Assembly: GCA_030065615.1 (NCBI GenBank)
Contig: JASJDR010000033.1
Location: 1-50,477, forward strand
Reading direction: 5' to 3'
From: Xenococcus sp. MO_188.B8
Lineage (GTDB): Bacteria > Cyanobacteriota > Cyanobacteriia > Cyanobacteriales > Xenococcaceae
DNA length: 50,477 bases
Shown: piece after piece, positions 35,675-44,788 of the stretch
Position numbering within the stretch: position 1 is the stretch's first letter
Layout of the letters: each line of letters opens with the position of its first letter
The notes under the pieces: model-generated
Told to the model about the DNA's origin: nothing
The model's database searches: none
What the model saw: only the letters and a program-made list of their open reading frames with translations
Program-made: the position numbers and the translations under genes

Positions 35675-36466
35675 GTGATATATAAAATTGTGCAGTGCGA
35701 TATTAGATATAAGCCGGCCTTTGCAACTATTTTCGTAACTCTTGAGCCAGGCGAAAGTATTACAGCCGAAGCAGGGGCCATGGTAAGTATGGATAGTATG
35801 TTAACGATGACAACCGAATTCTCTGGAGGTTTTTTTCCGGCTTTAGCTAAAAAGTTCTTCGGGGGAGAATCTCTATTTGTCAATATTTTTGCCAATAAGA
35901 CCAGCCAACCATTGCAGGTAGTATTGAGTCAATCAGTAGTTGGTGATATTGCAGAAATCGATCTCCAAGGAAGAGAAATGTATTTTCAACCAGGAGCGTA
36001 TATAGCCCATACTCCTGGAGTACAAATGGGTGTAGGTTGGGCAGGTTTTACAAGTTGGTTCATGGGAGAAGGCTTATTTAAACTCAAGATTGGCGGGAAA
36101 GGAAAAGTATTTTTTGGTGCTTATGGTGGCATTACCAAAAAAACTATCAAAGGACAATTTATCGTTGATAATAGTCATCTAGTAGCTTATGAACCTGGGA
36201 TTAAAATGGGGATTAAACTTTCAGGAGGGTTACTGGGTTCGCTAACTTCTGGAGAAGGGTTAGTCAATCGTCTTTCTGGTTATGGTGATATCTATCTCCA
36301 ATCTCGTAGCTTTGATGGCTTACTGAGATTTCTGCGTCCCCAAATAGGCAAAGTTGCAGCAGCAGCAAGAGGAAGGGCACGAGTTAGAGGAATGGTTCAG
36401 GATCAGGCGATGAATAATCTAGGCAATATGAGGAATATTGCCAGTAATTTTTTTGATGAACGATAA
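35675..36466 (+). CDS. AIM24/TIGR00266 family protein, copy 1
   Basis: Protein of 263 residues starting at GTG 35675 after AGAAAGGA. The AIM24 pattern is clear: GESITAEAGAMVSMDSMLTM, KKFFGGESLFVNIF, YIAHTPGVQMGV, FGAYGGITKKTIKGQFIVDN. The C-terminus is extended (about 30 residues, rich in Ala, Arg and Gly). The family forms a beta-sandwich; its bacterial role is not established. It is the first of three tandem paralogues, 18 bp before the second. Confidence 0.9.
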   Translation: MIYKIVQCDIRYKPAFATIFVTLEPGESITAEAGAMVSMDSMLTMTTEFSGGFFPALAKKFFGGESLFVNIFANKTSQPLQVVLSQSVVGDIAEIDLQGREMYFQPGAYIAHTPGVQMGVGWAGFTSWFMGEGLFKLKIGGKGKVFFGAYGGITKKTIKGQFIVDNSHLVAYEPGIKMGIKLSGGLLGSLTSGEGLVNRLSGYGDIYLQSRSFDGLLRFLRPQIGKVAAAARGRARVRGMVQDQAMNNLGNMRNIASNFFDER

Positions 36467-36484
36467 ATCAGGATTGGATAAGAC

Positions 36485-37165
36485 ATGAAGGTTGAATTAC
36501 TACAACAACCCGACAGCGCGATCGCATGTGTTACTCTAGATGCTGGAGAAGAAGTGATCGCTGAAGCTGGAGCAATGGTGGCAATGGATGCTTCTGTCAG
36601 TGCTAGTACCACTCTCAGGCAAGGGCGCTCTGGTGGGATCTTTGGTAGTGTGGGGCGAGTTTTGGGAGGAGAGTCTTTATTCCTCAGTGTATTTCGTTCT
36701 AGCAAAGCTGGGGATGAAGTCTGGTTAGCTCCCAAGTTGGTGGGGGATTTGCTAGTCTACCAAATGCAAGGACAAGATTTAATTGTTCAGTCAGGTTCCT
36801 ATTTAGCTTGCAGTTCTAGTGTCAATATTGATTTGGGTTTTCAAGGTTTTCAATCCTTTTTTTCTGGGGAGTCAATTTTTTGGTTAACTATCTCTGGTTA
36901 CGGAACAGCAATCATAACTTCTTTTGGCGGTATTTATGAAATTGACGTTGACGGAGAATATATAGTTGATACAGGACATATTGTCGCTTTTGAACGCAGT
37001 CTGAATTTCAGTATTAATAAAGCAGGTTCGAGTTGGTTAGGGGCATTTCTTGGTCGAGAAGGTTTAATTTGTCACTTTAGGGGTCAAGGAAAAGTCTATT
37101 GTCAAACCCACAACCCACGGGCATTTGGTTCTTTTGTTGGTTCGAGACTTCCACCACGAAATTAA
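36485..37165 (+). CDS. AIM24/TIGR00266 family protein, copy 2
   Basis: Protein of 226 residues with the family motifs GEEVIAEAGAMVAMDASVSA, GGESLFLSVF and YEIDVDGEYIVDTGHIVAFE. It has diverged strongly from copy 1, so the duplication is old. It is co-directional with copies 1 and 3 and probably co-transcribed with copy 1. The spacer after its stop is an array of 7-base repeats. Confidence 0.9.
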   Translation: MKVELLQQPDSAIACVTLDAGEEVIAEAGAMVAMDASVSASTTLRQGRSGGIFGSVGRVLGGESLFLSVFRSSKAGDEVWLAPKLVGDLLVYQMQGQDLIVQSGSYLACSSSVNIDLGFQGFQSFFSGESIFWLTISGYGTAIITSFGGIYEIDVDGEYIVDTGHIVAFERSLNFSINKAGSSWLGAFLGREGLICHFRGQGKVYCQTHNPRAFGSFVGSRLPPRN

Positions 37166-37178
37166 GTAATGAGTAGTA

Positions 37179-37227
37179 AGTAATAAGTAATAAGTAATAA
37201 GTAATGAGTAATGAGTAATGAGTAATG
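37179..37227 (+). repeat. Heptamer array AGTAATR, seven copies
   Basis: Three AGTAATA units then four AGTAATG units lie without interruption between the stop of copy 2 and the ATG of copy 3, with degenerate units on both sides (37166-37236). Length changes by slippage would alter the leader of copy 3. Confidence 0.9.
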
Positions 37228-37242
37228 AGTAAGTAAGTCACT

Positions 37243-37941
37243 ATGAAAAACGATATTCCTTATAGAATTGAACATTCTCCTGCTTATGCTTCTTTGGTTT
37301 TAGATGTCCCAGCAAACCAAACAGTATTAGTCGAAGCTTCGGCAATGGCGGCGATGGATGTTTCTTTACAAATGAAATCTAAAATAAGGGGCGGTTTACT
37401 ACAGGGTGTCGGCAGAATGTTTGGGGGAGAATCATTATTTATTAATGAGTTTACTGCCCAAGGAAGAAATGGCGAAATTTATATTTCTCCTGGTGTTCCT
37501 GGAGATATTGCCCATTATTATGTAGAAAATGGACATAATCTGATGGTGCAATCTTCAGGCTTTGTTGCTTGTAGTCCTACAATTGAAATCGATACTCAAT
37601 TTCAAGGTTTTAAAGGATTTTTTAGTGGGGAATCTTTATTCTTATTAAGAGCTACAGGACAAGGAGATTTTTGGTTTAGTTCTTATGGGGGAATATTGGA
37701 AATTGAAGTATCAGAAAACTATATAGTTGACACTAGTTATATTGTAGCTTTTGAAGATAGCCTTAATTATAATGTGGAACTCATTGGTGGACTTTCTTTT
37801 AATAATTTGTTGACTGGAGTATTTGGTGGGGAGGGTTTAGTTTGTCGTTTTAGTGGCAATGGTCGATTGTGGATTCAAACTCGTGCGATGAATCCCTTAC
37901 TTAATTTCTTACATCCTTTTCGTCCTGTTAGTAATAATTAG
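37243..37941 (+). CDS. AIM24/TIGR00266 family protein, copy 3
   Basis: Protein of 232 residues with VLVEASAMAAMDVSLQMKSK, GRMFGGESLFINEF, PGDIAHYYVENGHNLMVQSS and YIVDTSYIVAFEDSLNYNVE. It is closer to copy 2 than to copy 1 in length and motif spacing. ATG 37243 follows the heptamer array directly and no Shine-Dalgarno sequence is visible, so translation may depend on copy 2 or be weak. Confidence 0.9.
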   Translation: MKNDIPYRIEHSPAYASLVLDVPANQTVLVEASAMAAMDVSLQMKSKIRGGLLQGVGRMFGGESLFINEFTAQGRNGEIYISPGVPGDIAHYYVENGHNLMVQSSGFVACSPTIEIDTQFQGFKGFFSGESLFLLRATGQGDFWFSSYGGILEIEVSENYIVDTSYIVAFEDSLNYNVELIGGLSFNNLLTGVFGGEGLVCRFSGNGRLWIQTRAMNPLLNFLHPFRPVSNN

Positions 37942-37992
37942 TTTTTAAAAAATCAACCTATTACTTATGTGCAGGCGTAATATGTTACGTTT

Positions 37993-39936
37993 CTAGTTAT
38001 TACTTAATCTGATACTGATTAAGTTTTCTAGTTTTCTATTATGAGGTTCAAAAAAATCTTTCATTTGCTGAATCAGAGATTCTTGCGCTTGATTATATTT
38101 GCCTCCAGAATTATAAGTTTTATAATTTTTTTTCGTAAATTTACCTAATTCTAGAAAATTAAATACTTTACTCATAGTATTTTGGGGATTTGTAAATAAA
38201 TCTTCGCTTCTGATGATTAACAATTGCTCTCGTGGGAAGACATTTAACCATTGCTGTAGAAAATAAACATAAAGACTATGCCATAAAATACCTTTAGCTT
38301 GCGCCCAATATTTTTGTTTAATTGACCAAATATCATCAATATTTTGCATGATCTCTAATTCTGTTTGCACTACTTCTTCTAAAGAACGATATTCTTTACC
38401 TAGTCTTACTAGCTGATGATAATGGGAAATTGCTCTGGCTACAGGATCTCTAATCACTGCTATTAATTTAATCTTAGGAAATAATTTTAAGACTCTTTGA
38501 GTAGCATTATTGTGACAAGCGATATAAGAAGTACTAGCTTCTCCTGTAAGATAGTTACTATTTTGTGCAACAGGAGAGAAATGGGAACGATACCAGTCTA
38601 ATCCTTTATCAAAATTGTAAGTAAAAAAGTGGATCTCTTTTTCGATCGCCCTTAAAACATGAGGATGTTTGACTATATATTGATACAAAGAACTTGTGCC
38701 ACATTTTTCTGAGCCAATAATCAGGAAATTAGGTTCAGTAAAATAGTCTTGGTTAGACAAAGAAGTGGAGTTTGACTTAATTATTGTCTTAGCAACTTGT
38801 TGATTACATTTAATAGCCCATGCTATTTTTCCTTGACGAGTTAAAATCTTACCTAAGTTTCTTTTAATAACTACAAGATTAGGATATTTGCTAAGAGCTT
38901 TTTGATAAGCCTTAATAATGCGGTCGCAATTGTCTAAATACAAAATACTGTTATAGATTGTCTCGTAAACCTCCAGGAAGTGAGGATTTAGTTCAACAAC
39001 TTTGAGATAACAGTCAATCGCAGTTTCCATTAATCCTTGTTTACTAAGTTTTTTGCCTAATTGATAATAAAATTTTTCATCTTTTCTGCTATCGGATAAT
39101 GCTAATTGATAAGTTTGATATTCTGGATATTTCTCGGGAGATTTTTTGGCTAAACAAGTTTGTAACTTATGAAATGTTTTAACATCATTAGGTTTAAGAT
39201 TTAAAGCCTGACGATAATTCGCGATCGCGTCTTCTAATAAATTTTGTTGGCTAAATATTTCCCCTAAGCCAAACCATGCTACGTGACAATCGGAATTTAT
39301 GTTAATTACTTGGTTATAACTATCAATTGCTTGATGCCAACTAGATTGTTTACCATAAGCAAGACCTAATTGAAGTTGTGGTTCTATAGCTTGAGGATTA
39401 ATTTTAATACTTTGCTGATAGCAGTCAATAGCTAAATCTATTTTATTTTGCTGTAAATAAACATTACCTAACGCTAAATAAAAGTAAAAACTTTTCGCAA
39501 AAGAATGATGAGTAATAGCTTGCTGATAAAAACTTACTGCTAGTTCTAATTGGTTTAACTTACAATAAATATTACCTAAATTGAAATAAGACCAAGGATA
39601 ATCAGATTTTAGGTTAATAGCCTGTTTATAATAATTTATGGCTAATTCCAGCTCATTTTCTTGTGTAGCAATTTGACCTAGATCGTAATATGGTCTAAAC
39701 CATTGAGGGTTTAAAGATATTGCTTGTTGATAATGTTTAATCGCTGCTAGAAAAGATTGAGATTTTGTTAGTAATTGCCCTAATTCATAATGGAGGCGAA
39801 ATTGACAGGGATAAACTGTGAGCGCTTTTTGATAAATCGCGATCGCATCTTGAACCCTATTTTCTTTTTCTAGTAACCGAGCCTTTTGAAGATAAGACTC
39901 TACATTGACCAATTTATCTTCTTTAAGATCTAGCAT
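37993..39936 (-). CDS. TPR protein fused to a sulfotransferase domain
   Basis: Protein of 647 residues. About ten TPRs occupy residues 10-380 (AIAIYQKALTVYPCQFRLHY, GNVYLQQNKIDLAIDCYQQS). A PAPS-dependent sulfotransferase fills about 400-640: the 5'-phosphosulfate loop NFLIIGSEKCGTSSLYQYI near 410, the 3'-phosphate motif AVIRDPVARAISHYHQLV near 490 and EKEIHFFTY between them. It probably sulfates a sugar polymer or protein bound by the TPRs. It is cytoplasmic with no signal peptide and forms a single transcription unit. Confidence 0.88.
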   Translation of the reverse strand: MLDLKEDKLVNVESYLQKARLLEKENRVQDAIAIYQKALTVYPCQFRLHYELGQLLTKSQSFLAAIKHYQQAISLNPQWFRPYYDLGQIATQENELELAINYYKQAINLKSDYPWSYFNLGNIYCKLNQLELAVSFYQQAITHHSFAKSFYFYLALGNVYLQQNKIDLAIDCYQQSIKINPQAIEPQLQLGLAYGKQSSWHQAIDSYNQVININSDCHVAWFGLGEIFSQQNLLEDAIANYRQALNLKPNDVKTFHKLQTCLAKKSPEKYPEYQTYQLALSDSRKDEKFYYQLGKKLSKQGLMETAIDCYLKVVELNPHFLEVYETIYNSILYLDNCDRIIKAYQKALSKYPNLVVIKRNLGKILTRQGKIAWAIKCNQQVAKTIIKSNSTSLSNQDYFTEPNFLIIGSEKCGTSSLYQYIVKHPHVLRAIEKEIHFFTYNFDKGLDWYRSHFSPVAQNSNYLTGEASTSYIACHNNATQRVLKLFPKIKLIAVIRDPVARAISHYHQLVRLGKEYRSLEEVVQTELEIMQNIDDIWSIKQKYWAQAKGILWHSLYVYFLQQWLNVFPREQLLIIRSEDLFTNPQNTMSKVFNFLELGKFTKKNYKTYNSGGKYNQAQESLIQQMKDFFEPHNRKLENLISIRLSNN

Positions 39937-40074
39937 TTAAAATTTAAAATTTAATAGTAAGCCGTTACATTCATAAATAAGAATTCAAGATTTCGCAAGA
40001 GCAACTTTTTAATCTTTTGACAAAATCATCTAACAATCATTTTTTTAGTTTTACATCGAAGGTTCGGTAGAGAC

Positions 40075-40152
40075 TAATTTTTAACATAAGCGATCGCCAT
40101 ATCCATCTCCATATGTAATTGTTTTCTTCCCAAAGAAAATATAGCTTAACCT
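40075..40152 (-). pseudogene. Fragment of a second RAYT transposase
   Basis: The minus strand reads AIFSLGRKQLHMEMDMAIAY, then VKN and a stop, matching VFSLGRKQLDTAIIYVEKQ of the complete RAYT at 40328-40753. A TAA replaces the Tyr codon that precedes it, so this is dead. It shows that another copy was once inserted next to the present one. Confidence 0.75.
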
Positions 40153-40190
40153 TTTTTTTGCAACCATAACTTGGTTTTTAACTAATTACC

Positions 40191-40290
40191 TAACAGCCAA
40201 AGACCGCCAGAGAATAAATTCTCTGTCTGAGATTCTAAGTCCGTTTAAACGGACTTGCTGTTTGAGCCAGGAAATTGATTTCCTGGTGAT
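40191..40290 (+). repeat. REP-like element, copy 1
   Basis: Three palindromes in a row: CAGAGAATAAATTCTCTG (40208-40225), AAGTCCGTTTAAACGGACTT (40237-40256, perfect) and CCAGGAAATTGATTTCCTGG (40267-40286), then TGATGAT. It lies 38 bp downstream of the RAYT stop, in the same orientation as copies 2 and 3. Confidence 0.9.
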
Positions 40291-40327
40291 GATAAGGTTG
40301 AAACTTATTAGTTAATAGGGATAATTA

Positions 40328-40753
40328 TTATCGTGGAGGATTATCATGAAAGTCTGTTGTTTCCAAACCAGTAATCATGGTTCTTTCTTGATGATGAATT
40401 TTTTGCTTTTCAACATAAATGATTGCCGTATCTAATTGTTTTCTTCCCAAAGAAAATACTCCGTAACCTTCTTGCCAGGAAAATTTAGGAAGATCGGGTA
40501 AATTTTGATTGAGATAATGCGAACTACTACCTTTGATTCGTTTAACAAAATCTGCGATTGCTATTTTAGGAGGAATAGAAACAACTAGATGAATATGGTT
40601 TTCTGTACCGTTAATGGCGTGAATAATACAATTTAAAGAATCAGCTTTGCTAACAATGTAGGGATAAAGTTTAGCTTCGCGTTGATTATCAATTAAATGT
40701 TGCCTGTTTTTTGTTCCCCAAACCAAATGATAATATAAACGCCACAAAGCCAT
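40328..40753 (-). CDS. REP-associated tyrosine transposase (RAYT, IS200-like TnpA)
   Basis: Protein of 141 residues with the HUH motif NHIHLVVSIPP near 53-63 and the catalytic Tyr in TAIIYVEKQKIHHQ near 113. It starts MALWRLYYHLVWGTKNRQHL like other Y1 transposases. RAYT enzymes bind and cut REP hairpins as single strands. The gene sits between two directly repeated REP-like elements, and a third lies 0.9 kb on. The enzyme looks intact, so the element family may still be active. Confidence 0.92.
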   Translation of the reverse strand: MALWRLYYHLVWGTKNRQHLIDNQREAKLYPYIVSKADSLNCIIHAINGTENHIHLVVSIPPKIAIADFVKRIKGSSSHYLNQNLPDLPKFSWQEGYGVFSLGRKQLDTAIIYVEKQKIHHQERTMITGLETTDFHDNPPR

Positions 40754-40773
40754 GTTAATTTAATATAATGCGA

Positions 40774-40861
40774 ACAGCCAGAGAATTAATTCTCGCATCT
40801 TATATTTTAAGTCCGTTTAAACGGACTTGTTGTTTAAGCCAGGAAATTGATTTCCTGGTGA
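40774..40861 (+). repeat. REP-like element, copy 2
   Basis: Same structure as copy 1: GAGAATTAATTCTC (40781-40794), the 20-bp palindrome (40809-40828) and CCAGGAAATTGATTTCCTGG (40839-40858). It starts about 20 bp upstream of the RAYT start codon, so it may also bear on expression of the transposase. Confidence 0.9.
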
Positions 40862-41047
40862 CTTGCAATTAAATACTCTTTATATCTTCTGCGATCGTGA
40901 TGCGAATTTTTCCATTTTTCTCTACCGCTTCTTGAAATACGTACTATCTATTGAGTAAAAAATAAAAAAATAAAGGGTAAGAAATAACTCGTTGCGTTTA
41001 TTTCACATAGAATATAAACTAAGAGAACAAGCATTGATTTGAGCATC

Positions 41048-41530
41048 ATGGCAATACTAGATAGACAAAGGAAAATACCTATCCCAACCAAGGCAGATAT
41101 CGAATTATCTGCACGAAGTAGTCGCGTCTTAGCTTCACTAACTAATTCTCACCAGGGAACTCAAAAAATTACGGTTGAATCAGAAAGGGGAAAAGAAGAA
41201 TCGCTTATGATTCCTTCTGTAGCTTATGAGCTTTTAATTGATATTCTGTCACAAATATCTCAAGGTAATGCAGTTACTATAGTCCCAGTCAAAGCTGAAT
41301 TAAGTACACAACAGGCAGCAAATCTACTCAATGTTTCCAGACCATATTTAATCAAGTTGCTGGAATCTAGGGAAATCCCCTATCACAAAGTAGGAAAGCA
41401 CAGACGGGTTTTAGCTCAGGACTTGTATAAGTACAAAACGGATATTGACGCAAAAAGAAGTCAGTCTCTGGACGAACTTACTGCTTTGAGTGAGGAATTA
41501 GATCTATATGAGGAATTAGATCTATCATGA
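41048..41530 (+). CDS. Excisionase-type HTH antitoxin of a PIN-toxin system
   Basis: Protein of 160 residues from ATG 41048 (a TTG three codons earlier is possible). The N-terminal half is an antitoxin-like domain; the C-terminal half holds an excisionase-type HTH (LSTQQAANLLNVSRPYLIKL, EIPYHKVGKHRRVLAQDLY). This architecture is usual for the DNA-binding antitoxin encoded before a PIN-domain RNase in cyanobacteria. Here the toxin is reduced to 19 codons, so the antitoxin is an orphan. It lies between REP copies 2 and 3. Confidence 0.85.
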   Translation: MAILDRQRKIPIPTKADIELSARSSRVLASLTNSHQGTQKITVESERGKEESLMIPSVAYELLIDILSQISQGNAVTIVPVKAELSTQQAANLLNVSRPYLIKLLESREIPYHKVGKHRRVLAQDLYKYKTDIDAKRSQSLDELTALSEELDLYEELDLS

Positions 41531-41543
41531 AGATGATTAAATA

Positions 41544-41603
41544 ATGATTCCCAATTTCACAGTAGTCTATGATGCTTGTGTTCTCTACAAAGAATTGATT
41601 TAA
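41544..41603 (+). pseudogene. Vestige of a PIN-domain toxin
   Basis: ATG 41544 begins MIPNFTVVYDACVLY, the standard N-terminus of PIN toxins with the first catalytic Asp, then KELI and TAA at 41601. The remaining 100 or more residues and the other acidic residues are gone. It follows the antitoxin stop by 13 bp, the expected toxin position. Confidence 0.75.
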
Positions 41604-41673
41604 AAACATTAATTTAATTTAATTGCAATCTTGCTAAAGCGCGATCTCTTGCATTTTGATATTTTAACTTTGA

Positions 41674-41760
41674 CAGCCAGACAGCCAGAGAATTGTCTGA
41701 TATTTTAAGTCCGTTTAAACGGACTTAGTGTTTCAGCCAGGAAATTGATTTCCTGGTGAT
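41674..41760 (+). repeat. REP-like element, copy 3
   Basis: It contains the same 20-bp palindrome (41707-41726) and CCAGGAAATTGATTTCCTGG (41737-41756). The first stem is shortened and its entry sequence ACAGCCAG is duplicated. It lies between the toxin vestige and pheT. Confidence 0.9.
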
Positions 41761-41853
41761 GATTGAACTTTAGAGAATATATTCCTGTTGCATTACAGTA
41801 TAAGGTTAAAATATTTTGGCTGGGTCAGAAATAGAAATTAAATTAAACTATAA

Positions 41854-44286
41854 ATGCGTGTTTCTCTGAATTGGTTAAAAGAATTAGTAGATATCGACCT
41901 GACATCGGAAGAGTTAGGAAAAATTTTGACAATAGCCGGGTTTGAAGTAGAAGCGATTGAAGATTTGCGTCAACAAGCCGATGGCGTGGTGATTGGCAAA
42001 GTCTTAAAGCGTGATCGCCATCCCAATGCAGATAAATTGAGCGTTTGTACCGTAGATATTGGAGCAGAAAATCCTTTAAATATTGTCTGTGGAGCTTCTA
42101 ATGTGTGTGAAAATATTTTTGTTCCTGTGGCAACGGTAGGAACTTATCTACCCGCAGTGGATCTGAAGTTAAAACCGACTAAGTTACGAGGTGTACCTTC
42201 TGAGGGTATGATTTGTTCGCTATCGGAATTGGGTTTAGAAAAAGATTCAGCGGGGATTCATATTTTTGAGGGAGATCTGCAACCAGGGGATGATGTAAGA
42301 CCTCTATTAGGTTTGGATGATGTAATTTTAGACTTGGCAACCACGGCTAATCGTGCCGATGCATTAAGTATGGTGGGCATTGCCAGAGAAGTTGCCGCTC
42401 TTACGGACAAAGAAGTTAGATTACCCGTGGCACCAGAAGTTACGGTATCTGCTAGTGAAAGTTTGAGTTTAGAGATTGCCGATCATTTAGCTTGTCCTGC
42501 TTATATTGGGACAGTAGTAGAAAATTTAAAAATTGCCCCTTCTCCTGATTGGTTGCAATGGCGCTTACAAGCTGCCGGAGTCCGTCCGATTAATAATGTG
42601 GTCGATATCACAAACTATATCTTATTGGAATGGGGTCAACCGCTCCATGCCTTTGATCGCGAACGCTTACAAGCAATAGCAGGCAGTGATAATTTAACCA
42701 TAGGGGTCAGATTTGCCACCGATGAAGAAAGTCTCAAAACTCTTGATGGTCAAGAAAGAACTTTAAACATCCAAAATTTAGTCATTACGGCGAATCATAT
42801 CCCTGTTGCTTTAGCAGGAGTTATGGGAGGCGAAGAAACTGAGGTTTATGACCAAACAGAAAATATTGTTTTAGAAGCAGCTCTGTTTGATCCTGTGACA
42901 ATACGTCGCTCCTCTCGCAGTCAAGGCTTACGCAGTGAAGCTTCGACCAGATATGAAAGGGGAGTTAACCAGGTAGAATTGGCAATGGCTTGTCATCGAG
43001 CGATCGCATTATTTACTGAATTAGCAGGCGGTAAGGTAGTAAATCAGAGCTTTGCCGATTATCGTCCTGATATTAGCAAGAGAACAGCGATTCTCTTACG
43101 TTTAAGCCGAATTAACTCTCTTTTAGGTCAGGTCGTCAAAGGAGAAACCACAACGGATATCGAAAAACAGGAAGTAGAAACTATACTAACAGCGTTAGGA
43201 TGTCAGCTAGAAGCAGTTGTGGATCAGCCGAATACTTGGAAAGTCACGGTGCCTCCCTATCGTTATCGTGATTTAGAAAGGGAAATCGATCTGATCGAAG
43301 AAGTGGCTCGTCTGTACGGTTATGATCGCTTCTGTGATACTTTACCAGATAAAACCGAACCTGGTTATCTTTCGGTTGAATATCAAACTCGCAATAAAAT
43401 TCGCGCTAGTTTCCGAGGAGTTGGTTTAACCGAATTAGTGCAATATTCTTTGGTCAAACCCACAGCCGAAGAAATTACTCTTTCTAATCCTCTGTTTGCT
43501 GAATATTCTGCTTTACGCAGCGATTTAATCTCTGGTTTAATTGATGCCTATGCTTATAATCAGTCCCAAGGAAATGCTGGCCTCAATGGCTTTGAAATCG
43601 GTCATGTTTTCTGGAAAGAGGGGGATGAGTTAAAAGAAGGCGATCTTGTTGCGGGTATTATGGGAGGAGATTTCGCTCCTGAAGGAAATTGGACTCGTAG
43701 TGGCAAACCAGCACCCATGAGTTGGTATGAAGCTAAAGGTATCCTTGATGGGGTATTTTCTGCCCTAGGAGTTAATGTTACCTACAGACCGGACTCGGAA
43801 GATTCCAGATTCCATCCTGGACGCACTGCTTCGGTGTGGTTAGAAGGCAAGCGTCTAGGTATTTTTGGTCAACTCCATCCCCAACTCTGTCAAGAAAAGG
43901 ATCTAACCGATGCGGTATATGTTTTTGAACTAGCTTTTGAAGGTTTACTCCCAGCATTAAATCGCGAGCAGATCACCACTCCCAAATTCCAATCCTATTC
44001 AACTTATCCTGGAAGTCAAAGGGATTTGGCTTTCTTCGCTCCTCTTTCCCTTGCGGTTGATGAGATTGCCAAAATCATGACCAAAGCTGGGGGTAAGTTG
44101 CTCGATAAAGTAGAACTGTTTGATGAATACAGAGGCAAAGGTGTTCCTGAAGGACAACGCAGTCTTGCTTTTAATATCGTCTATAAAGCAAGCGATCGCA
44201 CTTTAACCGATCAAGATGTCGATCCTGTGCATCAAAAAGTTCGCGATACCCTAGTGAAAAAGTTTGATGTCACTCTTCGGAGTTAA
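41854..44286 (+). CDS. pheT: Phenylalanine--tRNA ligase beta subunit
   Basis: Protein of 810 residues, full length. Domains in order: N-terminal tRNA-binding OB fold (about 40-150, [20 protein letters not shown]), B3/B4 editing domain (about 200-390, including [20 protein letters not shown]), B5 (about 405-490), catalytic-like core (about 500-700) and a C-terminal anticodon-binding FDX-ACB domain (about 715-810, [20 protein letters not shown]). It pairs with PheS, which is not in the window, to charge tRNA-Phe. Confidence 0.97.
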   Translation: MRVSLNWLKELVDIDLTSEELGKILTIAGFEVEAIEDLRQQADGVVIGKVLKRDRHPNADKLSVCTVDIGAENPLNIVCGASNVCENIFVPVATVGTYLPAVDLKLKPTKLRGVPSEGMICSLSELGLEKDSAGIHIFEGDLQPGDDVRPLLGLDDVILDLATTANRADALSMVGIAREVAALTDKEVRLPVAPEVTVSASESLSLEIADHLACPAYIGTVVENLKIAPSPDWLQWRLQAAGVRPINNVVDITNYILLEWGQPLHAFDRERLQAIAGSDNLTIGVRFATDEESLKTLDGQERTLNIQNLVITANHIPVALAGVMGGEETEVYDQTENIVLEAALFDPVTIRRSSRSQGLRSEASTRYERGVNQVELAMACHRAIALFTELAGGKVVNQSFADYRPDISKRTAILLRLSRINSLLGQVVKGETTTDIEKQEVETILTALGCQLEAVVDQPNTWKVTVPPYRYRDLEREIDLIEEVARLYGYDRFCDTLPDKTEPGYLSVEYQTRNKIRASFRGVGLTELVQYSLVKPTAEEITLSNPLFAEYSALRSDLISGLIDAYAYNQSQGNAGLNGFEIGHVFWKEGDELKEGDLVAGIMGGDFAPEGNWTRSGKPAPMSWYEAKGILDGVFSALGVNVTYRPDSEDSRFHPGRTASVWLEGKRLGIFGQLHPQLCQEKDLTDAVYVFELAFEGLLPALNREQITTPKFQSYSTYPGSQRDLAFFAPLSLAVDEIAKIMTKAGGKLLDKVELFDEYRGKGVPEGQRSLAFNIVYKASDRTLTDQDVDPVHQKVRDTLVKKFDVTLRS

Positions 44287-44788
44287 TTGATTTGTCAGTC
44301 TGGTGTAGGGATGCATCGCCATGTGTACCTACGCCACTTAAACTAATTAATTCTCTTTACAACTATTGGGTGAAAGGGAATGTTAAATCAACTCTAGAAT
44401 CTCTTTGGTCTATTATTCGTAATGTATTAGGCTGGGTAAATTAGAGTATTAGCACTAAATTAACCTCTACTAGATAATAATCGATGAAATCCTAAAGATT
44501 ATTCATGGAAAATCAGAAAAAAAACCTAAACAAATATTAAGTTTGGAGTCATTATCAAAGCAACTATTCTTAATATTAGTGTGCAGAAAGTTGGAATAGT
44601 ATTTACTTAAAGGGCATTTCAAAGTTCATTATTTCAAACTCCTAATTGCATTAACTGTTTTGCCTCAAATAGTGATACTTTAATGTGCAAAATATACCAC
44701 AAGTGGTGAAGCTACTTGTAGCAATAAAAAGTAGAAATAAAATTTTGAAGGATATCCATTTCACAAGTTAGCAAAAGAGGTAAGTAAT
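44287..44788. other. Intergenic region after pheT
   Basis: About 500 bp without a credible gene. Directly after pheT an inverted repeat (TGGTGTAGG at 44301-44309, CCTACGCCA at 44328-44336, one wobble pair) could act as a terminator. The rest is AT-rich, with the promoter of the downstream two-gene module presumably near its end. Confidence 0.5.

Noticed and set aside
40191-41760. Three similar repeats considered as a CRISPR array
   Set aside because: Spacing is irregular (hundreds of bases), each unit has three palindromes, and a RAYT gene lies between them; this fits REP elements.
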